64,000 nt of DNA from Paenibacillus sp. FSL H8-0537 (GCF_038051995.1 NZ_CP150290.1:545501-609500); one strand, 5' to 3'. Positions 32,608 through 42,874 are shown, numbered from the stretch's first letter. Notes: generated by a model not told the origin, from the letters alone. A program made the numbers and translations.

Positions 32608-35600
32608 ATGAAAAAGGGGAAAGGGTACATCAGCCTCGTGCTGGTCGTAGCGCTTTTTATGACGCAAATGGCCTGGCCGCAAGCAGCCGTAAAGGCAGCA
32701 GCAGCAAATTTGGCGCTTGGCAAAATCGTTACCGCAAGCCAAGAATATATAGATCCACAGTGGGGCCAGCCGAAGGAAAACGCGGTTGATGGCAATCCGG
32801 ATACAGCATGGAGCGCAGCAAGCGCTGTTAATCCGACACACTGGCTCAAGGTGGATTTGGGCAGCGAATTTGATCTTTCTGGTGTGGAAATCACTTGGAA
32901 GGATGATGAAATCGTCAAGTATATCGTAGAGGTATCGCCGGACGATATGAACTGGACGATCGCTGCCGATAAATCCGCTAATGCGGCAAAGCAGCAGACG
33001 GCAAGCCTTGCTTTCGAGACAGACAGCATGCGTTATGTGCGCGTCACGATTTCCTTTTATGCGGGAAGCGGCTGGTGGCCGGGTATTAAAGAATTAAAGG
33101 TAGGAGAGAAGGAAATTGTTAAAAATCCAGCGGATATTACTGGCTATGATGCGGTAAATTTAGAAACCTACAGCGGAACCGCTCCGAGCCTTCCGGCACA
33201 GGTGAATGCCGCCTATGCGGATGGCAGCTTTGGGCTGGTCGATGTGGCATGGGACGCTGTTGACCCACAGAGCTATACGGGTGCAGGCAGCTTTGAAGTA
33301 GCAGGAACGGTAGTGGGGGCAACCTTGCAGCCGAAAGCGTCAGTAACGGTGCTTGGCTACCGCGATGATTTTATTCGCGGGGTTGATATTTCGACGCTGA
33401 CCGCGATTGAGGACAACGGCGGCAAATATTACGACAGCAATGGCGTGGAGCGCGACCTGCTGGACATTCTCAAAGACCGCGGCGTCAACTACGTGCGGTT
33501 GCGGGTGTGGAATGATCCGCAAAACTCAGGCGGCTACAATGATAAGGATGATGTACTTAGACTCGCCAAGCGAGTAAAGGCGAAGGGGCTTAAGCTGCTC
33601 GTCGATTTCCACTATTCGGATGACTGGGCGCATCCGGGCCAGCAGGTTCGCCCTGCGGCATGGAAAAACCTGACGATGCCTGAGCTGGGCCAGGCGGTAT
33701 ATGACTACACGTATGAGGTCATTTCCGAATTGCAGGCGGAAAATGCGATGCCTGACATGGTGCAGATTGGTAATGAAATTAACAGTGGTGTGCTCACGGG
33801 CAAAGGCGGTTCGGTTAATTTTGACGATCAGTCGCTGCTGCTGAACAGTGGTTCATCCGCTGTCCGCGCCATACCTGGCGGCGATGATGTGCAAATTATG
33901 ATTCATCTTGCTGAAGGCGGAAAAAATGCGACCTTCCGCTATTTCTTTGACGGGATCAACGGTAGAGTCGATTACGATATTATCGGATTATCTTATTATC
34001 CGTTCTGGCATGGTACGCTGGAAGCAGTGAAAATCAACATGGACGATATGGCATTGCGTTACGGCAAAGAAGTGGTTATTGCCGAAACCTCATATCCGTT
34101 CTCTTATAAAAATGGCGATGCCCATGAAAATATTATCAGCTCCGACCAAAAGCTGAAAACAGGCGGGGCAACATGGGACGCAACCGTTCAAGGTCAATAT
34201 GACGCGATTCAAACGATTATGGATTTGATCTCCAATGTGGAGAATAACAAGGGAGCTGGATTTTTCTATTGGGAGCCGGCATGGATTCCATCGAATGTAG
34301 GCTGGATTGCGTCTGAGGGCGACGCGTGGGAAAATCATGCGATGTTTGATTACGATGAATATCCAGCTAACGGCGGATATGCTTACAAGGGCTATGCGCT
34401 GGATTCCTTGAACGTGTATAAGCATGGCTTAACGGCAGCTCCGGCAGATCGTCAGCATTTGGCGGCAGCAATTGCGGAAGCCAAGTCGCTCGCCCGGGCA
34501 GATTTTACGCCGCAGAGCTGGCCGCAGCTTGAACCTGCTATCAATCAGGCGCAGCTCGTTCATGATCAAGCGTATACGGCTCAAGGCGTAACGCAAGCTG
34601 AAGTGGACGCGGCTGAGGCGCAGCTGGCGTCCGTAGTCGCTGGGCTTGAAGTGATAGCGGCGGATAAGGCGGCGCTGACACAGCTGATTGCTGATGCCGA
34701 AACGAAGCAAGAGGCGGACTGGTCAGTAAAAAGCTGGCAGGCGCTGCAAAATGCGCTTGCTATCGCACGGACGGCGTCTGGTGATGCAAGAGCAACACAA
34801 ACGATCGTCAATCAGGCGGTTGCCGGCTTGCAGGCAGCTCTGAATGGTTTGTCTAACGTGGACAAAGGCACACTGGTCACTACCATCGTATCGGCTGAGC
34901 AGCTCGACGGCGCGGAATATTATGCGGCCGGATGGGCTTTGCTGCAAGCTGCATTAGGGAATGCGAAGGCGGTAAACAGCGATGGCCAGGCCGTTCAAAC
35001 AGCGGTTGTGGCTGCGACGGAAGCACTTGCTGCAGCGATTCAAGATCTTAAGCCATTGCAGGATATCGCAGCGTTTAAAGCAGCGACTTCTTCCAGCAAC
35101 GCAGGCAGCGGCGGAGGCAAGACCAATGCTCCAGAAGGTGCAATCGATCAAAATGAAGGCACATCATGGGGTACAGATAAAGGAGTGGACAGCTGGTGGA
35201 TGGTCGATCTGGGCCAATCCTCGCTGGTGAAAAAAGTAGTGCTCAACAAATGGGCGGGAGTTGTCCATTACAAGGTGGAAATTTCCGATGATGGCGTAAC
35301 GTTCCGCACCGCAGCGGATACGAAAACGCTGGCGATGCCTTCAGACAGCCACAAGCTGACGGATAACAACACGGGCCGATATCTCAAGCTGACGATTACT
35401 GAGGGTCAAGGCTGGGTCGGCATGATGGACTTCAAGGCATTCGGGCTTGCTCTAGCCGATAAGGCCGAGCTGCATGCTGCAGTCGCTGAAGCGGCTGGCT
35501 TGACGCAAAGCGAATACACGTCAGCAAGCTGGTCTGTGCTTGCTGAAGCATTGGCTGCTGCGCAGCGGGTAAGCGCGGATCAGGAAGCCGATCAGGCGCA

Positions 35601-37056
35601 GGTAGCTGCGAGCGCAGAAGCAGTGACAGCTGCGGTTGCAGGGCTGGAAGTGGCGACGGAACCAGAGGTGCCGACGCCAACACCGACGCCAACGCCAGGG
35701 GAGCCAACACCGACGGTACCTCCGGTGTCGCCAACACCAGGGATACCAACACCGACAGTATCTCCGGTGTCGCCAACACCAGGGACGCCGGCGCCAACGG
35801 CATCTGCGGCGTCAACGCCGGGCACCTCGTCGGGGTCGGGTACTGGGGCGGCTAGCCCACAACCAACAGCAGCGCCATCGGCTGCTGTGATTACGATCGC
35901 AAGCGGCGTGCCAGATGCTTCCGGCAAGCTGGTCGCGACTGTCACCGCCAGCGAGCTGGGCAAGGCGGCGACGCAGGCAAGCGGGAACGACGTCACGATT
36001 CGCGTCGTTCCAGCAGCTGCAGCACAGCAGGCAGTCGTACAGCTGCCAGCGGCTGCAATTAAAGAGCTGACCGATCACAACGTTCCGGTGCTGCATGTAT
36101 GGCTGGGCGGCGTACGCATCAGCGTCTCCGTCGAAGCCCTTGCCGTAGCAGCGGCGCAAAACACCGCTGCAACGCTGGCCTTCACAGCCGAGAAAGTAGA
36201 CTCGGCTGCCCTTACAGCTGAGGAGCGCGCGCAAGTTGGCGCGAATCAAGTGTATGATTTGACGCTTGTCCATGATGGCAAGCAGATCGCATGGAGCGAA
36301 GGGCAAGTTGAAGTATCTTTGCCCTATACGCTGAAAGCAGGCGAGCAGCCGCATCAGGCAGTCGTTTATTATTTGAACAGCAACGGCACTGTAGAAGCCG
36401 TCCATAGCGGTGTGTACCGCGAGTCGGAGCAAGTGATCGTATTCAAGGCGGCGCATTTCAGCCGTTATGCAGCGGCTTATGCAAATGTTTCATTTGACGA
36501 TATCGCGCAGTATCCATGGGCGAAGATTGCAATTGAAGGCCTTGCGGCCAAGGGCATCGTTCAAGGTACAGCGGCAGGCAAATTCCAGCCTGCCGGCAGC
36601 GTAACCCGGACGCAGTTTGTGCATATGCTCGTTCAGGCCTTCGGTCTTAAGAGCACAGACGGAGCTACAACGAAGCTGAGCGACATCAAGGCTGGCAGCT
36701 GGTATGAGCAGTCTGTCCTTGCCGCAGAGCAGAGTGGCATTATTAATGGCAGAGCGGATGGCTCCTTCGGCATCCATGCCTCCATTACGCGCGAGGAAAT
36801 GGCGGTTATGCTGTACCGCGCTGCGAAGCAAAGCGGTTTCGCAGCTGATGGAGGAGCAGCGCAGCCTGCGAATGCACCAGCCTCCTTCACAGATGCCGAG
36901 CAAATCTCCGATTATGCACAGGAAGCAGTAGCTGCGATCAAGCAGCTTGGGCTGATTTCCGGCATGGGCAATGGTGCTTTCGCGCCACAGGCGACGGCAA
37001 CTCGCGCACAATCGGCAGTCGTAATTGCCAAGGTGCTTTCCGTATTATACGAATAA
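32608..37056 (+). CDS. SLH-anchored multidomain GH53 arabinogalactan endo-beta-1,4-galactanase
   Basis: 1482 residues, secreted and wall-anchored. Order: signal peptide (1-33, ending AAVKAAAA); discoidin/F5-8C carbohydrate-binding domain (about 36-165); bacterial Ig-like domain (about 175-250); GH53 barrel (about 252-610) with acid/base Glu390 in VQIGNEINSG and nucleophile Glu493 in VVIAETSYPF; three FIVAR helical repeats (about 612-830); a second discoidin domain (about 835-945); a fourth FIVAR (about 950-1015); a Pro/Thr linker (about 1018-1090); an unassigned domain (about 1090-1290); and three SLH motifs (about 1295-1480). It cleaves beta-1,4-galactan of pectin arabinogalactan at the cell surface. 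GGGAGAGG precedes ATG32608. Far longer than plain GH53 enzymes (about 350-400 residues). Confidence 0.95.
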   Translation: MKKGKGYISLVLVVALFMTQMAWPQAAVKAAAANLALGKIVTASQEYIDPQWGQPKENAVDGNPDTAWSAASAVNPTHWLKVDLGSEFDLSGVEITWKDDEIVKYIVEVSPDDMNWTIAADKSANAAKQQTASLAFETDSMRYVRVTISFYAGSGWWPGIKELKVGEKEIVKNPADITGYDAVNLETYSGTAPSLPAQVNAAYADGSFGLVDVAWDAVDPQSYTGAGSFEVAGTVVGATLQPKASVTVLGYRDDFIRGVDISTLTAIEDNGGKYYDSNGVERDLLDILKDRGVNYVRLRVWNDPQNSGGYNDKDDVLRLAKRVKAKGLKLLVDFHYSDDWAHPGQQVRPAAWKNLTMPELGQAVYDYTYEVISELQAENAMPDMVQIGNEINSGVLTGKGGSVNFDDQSLLLNSGSSAVRAIPGGDDVQIMIHLAEGGKNATFRYFFDGINGRVDYDIIGLSYYPFWHGTLEAVKINMDDMALRYGKEVVIAETSYPFSYKNGDAHENIISSDQKLKTGGATWDATVQGQYDAIQTIMDLISNVENNKGAGFFYWEPAWIPSNVGWIASEGDAWENHAMFDYDEYPANGGYAYKGYALDSLNVYKHGLTAAPADRQHLAAAIAEAKSLARADFTPQSWPQLEPAINQAQLVHDQAYTAQGVTQAEVDAAEAQLASVVAGLEVIAADKAALTQLIADAETKQEADWSVKSWQALQNALAIARTASGDARATQTIVNQAVAGLQAALNGLSNVDKGTLVTTIVSAEQLDGAEYYAAGWALLQAALGNAKAVNSDGQAVQTAVVAATEALAAAIQDLKPLQDIAAFKAATSSSNAGSGGGKTNAPEGAIDQNEGTSWGTDKGVDSWWMVDLGQSSLVKKVVLNKWAGVVHYKVEISDDGVTFRTAADTKTLAMPSDSHKLTDNNTGRYLKLTITEGQGWVGMMDFKAFGLALADKAELHAAVAEAAGLTQSEYTSASWSVLAEALAAAQRVSADQEADQAQVAASAEAVTAAVAGLEVATEPEVPTPTPTPTPGEPTPTVPPVSPTPGIPTPTVSPVSPTPGTPAPTASAASTPGTSSGSGTGAASPQPTAAPSAAVITIASGVPDASGKLVATVTASELGKAATQASGNDVTIRVVPAAAAQQAVVQLPAAAIKELTDHNVPVLHVWLGGVRISVSVEALAVAAAQNTAATLAFTAEKVDSAALTAEERAQVGANQVYDLTLVHDGKQIAWSEGQVEVSLPYTLKAGEQPHQAVVYYLNSNGTVEAVHSGVYRESEQVIVFKAAHFSRYAAAYANVSFDDIAQYPWAKIAIEGLAAKGIVQGTAAGKFQPAGSVTRTQFVHMLVQAFGLKSTDGATTKLSDIKAGSWYEQSVLAAEQSGIINGRADGSFGIHASITREEMAVMLYRAAKQSGFAADGGAAQPANAPASFTDAEQISDYAQEAVAAIKQLGLISGMGNGAFAPQATATRAQSAVVIAKVLSVLYE

Positions 37057-37083
37057 CAACAAAGCCTGCTAGGAAGTAAATGA

Positions 37084-37126
37084 AGACGGTGTTCCAGGTC
37101 GATAGCGACCGGGGCACCGTCTTTTT
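37084..37126 (+). terminator. Rho-independent terminator of the galactanase gene
   Basis: AGACGGTG pairs with CACCGTCT, with an inner GGTCG/CGACC stem, then five T residues. Confidence 0.85.
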
Positions 37127-37175
37127 GTCAGTCATTTGAACGAAAGCGAAGCCTGTTCAGTTAATTTAGATTTAA

Positions 37176-37215
37176 AAAACCCGAGCCGCTTGCGGAAACA
37201 AGCGGCTCGGGTTTT
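37176..37215. terminator. Perfect bidirectional terminator
   Basis: The 17-bp arm AAAACCCGAGCCGCTTG (37176-37192) and its exact complement (37199-37215) surround a 6-nt loop. U runs occur on both strands, the longer on the minus strand, where it ends the ytxJ transcript. Confidence 0.9.
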
Positions 37216-37261
37216 AAGTTTTTGCAAGACAGTTGATATCTGTGTTGCATTTATAATCCAA

Positions 37262-37603
37262 TTAGTCAAGAACAGCCGTAATATGCTCGGATGTGATCGC
37301 CCAGTGTGTAGCGCTCCAAACCTTCTCTTGGTTTTGGATAAAAATAATTTGCGGCGACTCGTGCTTAACCGACGTGTCTTCAGCGATTTTGTTCGATACA
37401 GGGCGTGATTCGATGACCTTTACAAGGACATAATCGGTATCCTGACGCGGATTAGCTTCCAGATAAGTTGTAAATTCGCGGTGCGCGTTCGCGCTGACCG
37501 GGCAAGTTGTACTATGTTTGAAAACAACCAGAGCGCGATCCTTGGAGCCCTCCAAAGCGGCATCCCATTGCTCTGCTGAATCTATTTCACGATATTGTGT
37601 CAT
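37262..37603 (-). CDS. ytxJ: Bacillithiol-system redox protein YtxJ
   Basis: 113 residues with a thioredoxin-like fold. A single-cysteine active site TTCPVSANAH occurs at about 32-41, equivalent to the TCPIS motif of YtxJ (DUF2847). Family members act as monothiol bacilliredoxins, removing bacillithiol from protein thiols. The later segment ESRPVSNKIAEDTSVKHESP carries the cis-Pro typical of thioredoxin folds. ATG37603 lies close behind AAAAGGAG. A GTG nine bases upstream overlaps the site and is rejected. Confidence 0.88.
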   Translation of the reverse strand: MTQYREIDSAEQWDAALEGSKDRALVVFKHSTTCPVSANAHREFTTYLEANPRQDTDYVLVKVIESRPVSNKIAEDTSVKHESPQIIFIQNQEKVWSATHWAITSEHITAVLD

Positions 37604-37699
37604 TGTTAACACTCCTTTTGTCTGTTAATCAATAATTGATATTAGCTTACTTCCCTTTATTGTACCCTTCTCGGAGCAAAAAGTCATCTTGCCTTGAAA

Positions 37700-39187
37700 T
37701 TAATGACCCATCATCATCGCAGGGTCCGGTGCATCCTCTTCTTGCTCGTGATCATCCCTCAGCTTTGGCTTGCGCAGGATGATACTTAATAATACTCCTG
37801 CTACAGCAATGCCCGCTGATAGGAAGAAGGTATCGCCAAAGGCGAGTGACATATTATCCAGCATGTTGCTGCTAGCGCCTGTCTCGGACATATGGACCGT
37901 GATCTGTGACGAAAAATAGCCTGTCAGACCAGCAATGGCAAAGGATGTAACGACCTGCTGGCTAGCTGATGTCAAAGGCGTTACACGGCTGACGAGTCTA
38001 CGCGGCGCAGAGTTCAACACATGGGTGTTAAGCGGCATCATGGATAAGCCCATCCCCGCTCCCATCATGCCAATAGGGATCATAACGAGACCGATTGGGG
38101 TATCCGTCCCAATTTGGGATAGGGAGAACAAAGCAATTGTTATGATGGATAGTCCCGTTAAAGCTAACGGGCGAGCTCCCAACTTGTCGAACAGCTTACC
38201 GCTAATCGGCATAAAGATCATCGAGCAGATGGCCATCGGCAAGGTAGTCAGTCCGCTCTCAAGCGCAGAGAACCCGCGGACATTTTGCAGATACAAAGGA
38301 ATCATCAGCATCGATCCGAACAAGGCAATTTGTGAAATCCATGATAAAATAATACTGCGAGTAAAATCGGAGGAGCGGAACACGCGCAGCTCCAGCAGCG
38401 GTTGTTTTTGTAATAGCTCAACGATAATAAACAGAATGAGAGCCGATCCCCCTACGATTAATCCGGTTAAGGTTCGAGTGGAGCCCCAGTCTGTTCCCCC
38501 TTCGCTGACGCCGAATGCTAGCATAGCGAATGCGATAGGAGCAAGAATCATCCCCAAAATATCGAGTGCAGGAGCTTTTTGACGTTCAAGATTCGGCAGG
38601 AATTTATTACCAACAATTAAAGCGGCAATACCGATTGGTAGATTGATTAAAAAAATCCAGTGCCATGACGCAAAGCCGATCAGCCAGCCGGATAATATCG
38701 GGCCAATGGCAGGGGCTAGCAGCATTGGAATTCCGAGCATCCCCATAACAGCGCCGCGTTTGTTGGGTGGCGCCATTTTAAAGATCATGGCCATACCGAT
38801 AGGGGAGACCATGCCGCCGCCAACGCCTTGAATGATTCGAAACAAAACAAGCTGCTCAGGCGTTTGTGCCAATGCGCATAGGATGGAGCCCAGTGTGAAC
38901 AGCGCGATAGTAATAAGAAATATTCGTTTTGCCCCAAATTTATCGGTCATCCATCCGGCAAGCGGGATAACAGCGGATAGAGCCAGCGTATAGCCAGTGA
39001 TTGTCCACTGGATCGTTTTGAGCGAGCTGTTGAAATACTCTTGCAGGTTAGGAACAGCGACATTGACGACGGTACTGTCCAGAATAACCATCATCATGCC
39101 AATAATGATGGCCAGAAGCGGCGCCAAAATCGATTTGATGGAAAATTCCGGTTCTGAGGCTAACTGTGAAGCATTTGGTGTAGACAT
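37700..39187 (-). CDS. DHA2 family multidrug exporter (EmrB/QacA type, 14 TM)
   Basis: 495 residues with 14 hydrophobic segments. The opening IIGMMMVILDSTVVNVAVPN is the DHA2 motif D1, with motif A GWMTDKFGAKRIFL and motif C GIPMLLAPAIGPILSGWLIG. GAGGAG precedes ATG39187. It is divergent from a TetR gene across a 200-bp region rich in inverted repeats, the standard arrangement for an inducible drug pump. The acidic Met-rich C-terminus (DDHEQEEDAPDP) is unremarkable for the family. Confidence 0.93.
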   Translation of the reverse strand: MSTPNASQLASEPEFSIKSILAPLLAIIIGMMMVILDSTVVNVAVPNLQEYFNSSLKTIQWTITGYTLALSAVIPLAGWMTDKFGAKRIFLITIALFTLGSILCALAQTPEQLVLFRIIQGVGGGMVSPIGMAMIFKMAPPNKRGAVMGMLGIPMLLAPAIGPILSGWLIGFASWHWIFLINLPIGIAALIVGNKFLPNLERQKAPALDILGMILAPIAFAMLAFGVSEGGTDWGSTRTLTGLIVGGSALILFIIVELLQKQPLLELRVFRSSDFTRSIILSWISQIALFGSMLMIPLYLQNVRGFSALESGLTTLPMAICSMIFMPISGKLFDKLGARPLALTGLSIITIALFSLSQIGTDTPIGLVMIPIGMMGAGMGLSMMPLNTHVLNSAPRRLVSRVTPLTSASQQVVTSFAIAGLTGYFSSQITVHMSETGASSNMLDNMSLAFGDTFFLSAGIAVAGVLLSIILRKPKLRDDHEQEEDAPDPAMMMGH

Positions 39188-39239
39188 GTGTAGGCTCCTC
39201 GTCCTCTCTTGGGTTTTATATACCGATCTGAGCTCAAAG

Positions 39240-39339
39240 AACCAGTCAGCCTAGCGAGCTGCTCCTTGACGAAGGAGGAGTAGATTTCGTAAAATTGACT
39301 AGTGGTTTCTTTGTAAAACTGGTCGGTCACGCTAGGCTT
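39240..39339. promoter_or_regulatory. Operator region between the exporter and tetR genes
   Basis: The word AGCCTAGCG (39248-39256) recurs inverted as CGCTAGGCT (39330-39338), and ACCAGT-type boxes occur at 39241 (ACCAGTC) and inverted at 39318 (ACTGGTCGGTCA). GTAAAATTGACTAGT and GTAAAACTGGTCGGT form a spaced direct repeat. These are likely TetR binding sites for both promoters. Confidence 0.45.
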
Positions 39340-39392
39340 TATTTTATCGATTTTTTGCTGAAAGTCAAATGATTTTGAAAGAAGGGATTTTA

Positions 39393-40304
39393 TTGAGCCT
39401 GATTAGAGACAGAATTATTGAGTCTGCCGTCCGCCATTTTATGGAGAAGGGTTATGCGGCAACATCGATTCAGGATATTTCCGATGATTGCGGAATCGCC
39501 AAAGGCTCCTTATATAAATATTTTCAGTCGAAGGAAGAACTATTCAAGGAAGTTCACAAAAGTCGGCAGCAGCTGCTGGATGATCAGCTTGCAGGGATTC
39601 TTAAGGAAGAGGGGCTCTCGCCTCGTGAAGTTTTTGTGCGGGAAACGGAAGTGACGCTGGAGTTTTTTGTGATCAATAAGTTTATTATGCAGGAAATTAA
39701 GGAATTAATTAAAACGAAAAAAGAGCTAGCCCCCTTTTTCATCCAAATGAGAACGATGATGTACGACCTTCATAAAAACAGTCTGATTCGCCTGCTTGGT
39801 GAACAAATAACGCCTCATATTTGGGATATGGTGACGGTATATGGCGGGATCATTAAAGAGTTTAACTTCCTGATGATTTTTGAAAATAGACCGATCCGCA
39901 TCCGGGATATCACCCTATTTGTTTTAGAACGGATGGAGGAAATGGCTGCAAATATTTTGGCCAAGCAGGAGAAACCGATTTTAACGGACGTATTGATGTT
40001 CGATAGGATAAGCCAAGGAATGAAGTGCAAACAGATATCGTTGGAAGAGAAGCGCAGCCAATTGCTGGACGCCTTGCTCGCTGTTATTAAGGAGCTGGCG
40101 ATTACAGGCTCCAGACGGACCCAACTCGTCGATGCGACCGAGGCGCTTGCTGAGGAATTTGCACGTGACCAGCCAAAGGTGGTTATTATCCAAGCGCTGC
40201 TTGGTTTGCTTCAGCAGGAGCATGAGCTTAGGAGCCTCACCCTCCAGCTGGAGAAGTATGTGATGAAGCTTAAGAAGGATCATGTGGCTCCTGGGCCATG
40301 CTAA
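39393..40304 (+). CDS. TetR family regulator, divergent to the DHA2 exporter
   Basis: About 303 residues from TTG39393, which has AAGGGA six bases upstream; an in-frame ATG at 39369 precedes that site. The HTH is [22 protein letters not shown] (split: [13 protein letters not shown] and SLYKYF, about 22-45). The protein is about 100 residues longer than a standard TetR. The additional C-terminal half (about 200-300) is Leu/Gln-rich and helical. Its 3' end overlaps the convergent quinone-reductase gene by 35 bp. Confidence 0.86.
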   Translation: MSLIRDRIIESAVRHFMEKGYAATSIQDISDDCGIAKGSLYKYFQSKEELFKEVHKSRQQLLDDQLAGILKEEGLSPREVFVRETEVTLEFFVINKFIMQEIKELIKTKKELAPFFIQMRTMMYDLHKNSLIRLLGEQITPHIWDMVTVYGGIIKEFNFLMIFENRPIRIRDITLFVLERMEEMAANILAKQEKPILTDVLMFDRISQGMKCKQISLEEKRSQLLDALLAVIKELAITGSRRTQLVDATEALAEEFARDQPKVVIIQALLGLLQQEHELRSLTLQLEKYVMKLKKDHVAPGPC

Positions 40305-41280
40305 TTCCGATGTTGCCATACTGTTCGCCGCGTTTCATACGTTCAAAGGCCTCTTTAATTTGAGAGAGCCCGTACACGCGATCGATGACAGGGCGCAACT
40401 GGTGCTGCTCCATAAATGCCAGCATAGCGGCGAATTCCTCGCGGCTGCCCATGGAAGTGCCGATCACACTGACCTGAGGGAAAAATAACGCCCGGATCGG
40501 TATCGTGATTTCATCCCCGGAGCTGGCGCCGAAGGTGACGATGCGTCCGTTCGGCTTGATAACCTCGAAATATTGTCCGAAGGTTGCCGGTCCAATGCTG
40601 TCCAGAATCAGATCAACGGCATGCGGGCCCAAGCTGCTGCGCCAATCGCTATGGCTGTCTAATGCGCTGCTTGCCCCTTGGGCGATAGCCACCTGCTGCT
40701 TGGCTTTGCTGCGGGAAGTTGCACTTACCGTTGCCCCAGCTGCTAACGCCATCAGCATGGCGAAGGTAGCGACCCCGCCGCCAATGCCAGGGATCAAAAC
40801 ATGCTCGCCCCGCTGCAATTGCCCTTTAGTGAACAGCGCCCTGTAGGCGGTCAAGGCGGATAAGGGCAGCACGCCTGCTTCTTCCCAGCTTAAATAAGCT
40901 GGCTTGGGGAAAACATTTGCTGCAGGGACAATGACCGATTGGGCCAATGTCCCGCTCGTCGGGCCGCCTAATATGGCTGGCACCGCAGGGACCTCGGCTG
41001 TTTTTTCCCATCCTAAGCAGGGATGTATAATGACCTCGTCGCCGAGCTTGGCGAATCCGACATTCGTTCCAATCGCTTCCACGATCCCAGCTCCGTCCGA
41101 GCCGAGAATAAGCGGAGCATCGGCAGCAGTTCGTGCATCCATCAGGAATAAATCCCGATGATTAATCCCGGCTGCCTTCAGTCTTATTTTGACCTCGCCC
41201 ACACCGGGCAGCAAATCTGCCCCTTCTTCATAATTCAACCCCTCTAAACCACTTGCATTCTTATGTGAAATTACCTTCAT
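40270..41280 (-). CDS. MDR-family zinc-type alcohol dehydrogenase / quinone oxidoreductase
   Basis: 336 residues. It has a GroES-like N-terminal domain ([29 protein letters not shown]) and a Rossmann NADP-binding domain (about 160-290; [19 protein letters not shown]). It lacks the structural-zinc Cys cluster, like quinone oxidoreductases. The start ATG41280 lies behind AGGAGG. The in-frame GTG/ATG at 41298 precedes that site. It probably reduces quinones or enones with NADPH. It is divergent to a LysR gene and ends inside the tetR gene, placing it in a stress-response neighbourhood. Confidence 0.9.
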   Translation of the reverse strand: MKVISHKNASGLEGLNYEEGADLLPGVGEVKIRLKAAGINHRDLFLMDARTAADAPLILGSDGAGIVEAIGTNVGFAKLGDEVIIHPCLGWEKTAEVPAVPAILGGPTSGTLAQSVIVPAANVFPKPAYLSWEEAGVLPLSALTAYRALFTKGQLQRGEHVLIPGIGGGVATFAMLMALAAGATVSATSRSKAKQQVAIAQGASSALDSHSDWRSSLGPHAVDLILDSIGPATFGQYFEVIKPNGRIVTFGASSGDEITIPIRALFFPQVSVIGTSMGSREEFAAMLAFMEQHQLRPVIDRVYGLSQIKEAFERMKRGEQYGNIGISMAQEPHDPS

Positions 41281-41414
41281 TTTAAGTCCTCCTGCCATTA
41301 ATGGTTGATGAAATACTTAGCTAACCGCATTGTACACAGTGAGAATCATTAGGTAAAATGATTGAATTAGATAGTCGCTATCATAAATAATCATAGTGGA
41401 AAAGAGCTGGTGAG

Positions 41415-42299
41415 ATGGAGAGCGGGGATTTGCGAATATTCCGTGCGGTTGCCCGAGAGGGCAGTGCGACGAAGGCGGCTGAGGCGCTGAATTATGTGCA
41501 GTCCAATGTTACGACCCGAATTCAATATTTAGAGTCGGAGCTGGGGCTCCCGCTATTCGTCCGCTCCAATCGAGGGATGACGTTAACGGAGGCGGGAGAA
41601 AATCTTCTGCAATACGCAGACCGTATCTTGGCCTTGCTGGATGAAGCGGCTCGTACAACAAAATATGCTGATCAGCCAGCGGGACCGCTGCGAATCGGTT
41701 CGATTGAGACGACCGCAGCCACTCATTTGCTTCCGCTGCTTACCCGTTATCAGTCTGAATTTCCTGACGTCCAGCTATCGCTAGCTACAGGCGGTACCCA
41801 TTCGCTCGTGCAAAGGGTTGTGAAGGGGGAGCTTGATGGCGCCTTTGTATATGGTCCGATCGAGGAGCGGGGAATCAGCAGTGTACGGGCATTTTCTGAG
41901 GAGCTGGTGCTCATATCGGAAGCTGGCGGAGACAATATGGGCGATCTGCTGGCTAAGCCGATGCTTTTTTTTGACGTAGGCTGCACGCATCGTGCCAGAG
42001 CGGAGCATTTTTTACACGCAAGCGGGCTAACCTCCTATGAAATTCGTGAGTTCGGGACATTGGATTTAATCGTGAAGGGCGTATCGGCAGGCTTGGGCAT
42101 CTCTTTGCTGCCGAAATCCTCAATTGCCAAGGCGGAAAGGGAGGGAGTAGTCTCTTCCCATCGACTGCCCGAGGCTTACCGGGAGCTGCCTGTCGAATTT
42201 ATTTATCGCTCAGACATGTTGGGTTCAAGTCCATTATTAGGCCTGCTAGCGTTGATTGGAGAAGGGGAGATTGAATGGCAGACTCATTCTTTAAAATAG
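41415..42299 (+). CDS. LysR family transcriptional regulator
   Basis: 294 residues with an N-terminal winged HTH (FRAVAREGSATKAAEALNYV, QSNVTTRIQYLESELGLPLF, about 8-58) and a C-terminal LysR effector-binding domain (about 90-290; PLRIGSIETTAATHLLPLLT). It is divergent from the MDR oxidoreductase, the usual LysR-target layout. The ribosome binding site is weak (GGTGAG). The subgroup resembles CzcR/YusT-like regulators, but the effector is unknown. Confidence 0.9.
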   Translation: MESGDLRIFRAVAREGSATKAAEALNYVQSNVTTRIQYLESELGLPLFVRSNRGMTLTEAGENLLQYADRILALLDEAARTTKYADQPAGPLRIGSIETTAATHLLPLLTRYQSEFPDVQLSLATGGTHSLVQRVVKGELDGAFVYGPIEERGISSVRAFSEELVLISEAGGDNMGDLLAKPMLFFDVGCTHRARAEHFLHASGLTSYEIREFGTLDLIVKGVSAGLGISLLPKSSIAKAEREGVVSSHRLPEAYRELPVEFIYRSDMLGSSPLLGLLALIGEGEIEWQTHSLK

Positions 42300-42419
42300 G
42301 GCGTAACCCCTCTTGCATATAGGTTCTCCACTAACTTGAAAAACTCTTCTGACGATAAATCCTTTTGACGCTGGAGCCAAAGACGAAATAAAGAAAGGGA
42401 GGTTGACAGGTGAAACTCA

Positions 42420-42620
42420 ATGCTTAAAATGGTGCTTAAATTTCCAAACTTATTTTTGGATCTTTTCTTTATGATATGGCTACGGACTAAGATGGTTAAG
42501 GATAGGATGTTGCCAGATTATGCGAATAATGCAAACAATGAGATTATGCAGCTAAGTAATGATTTATTGAAGTTTTTAAGTCAAAATGACACCGAATTGG
42601 AAATGCATGCTCAGAACTAA
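42420..42620 (+). CDS. 66-residue hypothetical protein
   Basis: The N-terminal half is hydrophobic (VLKFPNLFLDLFFMIWLRT) and could be one membrane segment. The second half is polar and helical (NNEIMQLSNDLLKFLSQND). AGGTG lies seven bases before ATG42420 and a stronger GGGAGG lies further upstream. AT-rich compared with its neighbours and of no recognised family. Confidence 0.4.
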   Translation: MLKMVLKFPNLFLDLFFMIWLRTKMVKDRMLPDYANNANNEIMQLSNDLLKFLSQNDTELEMHAQN

Positions 42621-42715
42621 CGGAGTACGTTAGTTGGATGACAACAACGGCAGTCTAAGGTGACGCAGTGCTGTTCGGCAGGACGAGCTGCATCCATGGG
42701 GCAATTAAGCAAAAA

Positions 42716-42758
42716 GAAGCCTTTCTCGACCGTTTGGATGACGGTAGAGGAAGGCTTC
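42716..42758 (+). terminator. Hairpin terminator
   Basis: GAAGCCTTTCTCGACCGT pairs with ACGGTAGAGGAAGGCTTC (16 of 18) around a 7-nt loop. The downstream T tract is weak. Confidence 0.6.
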
Positions 42759-42874
42759 TTCTATTTGCGAGCAGCAACGCTATGTATAATACAATTACGT
42801 CATTGCCTATTAAATAAATTAGACAGTCCAGCGGGCAGCCGTTCTCCTACTCGCTAGCGCTCTATAACGAATGA

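Noticed and set aside
35636..35890. Arg/Gln-rich 84-residue frame inside the galactanase linker
   Set aside because: Frame-shifted reading of the Pro/Thr repeat; composition is an artefact of the repeat.
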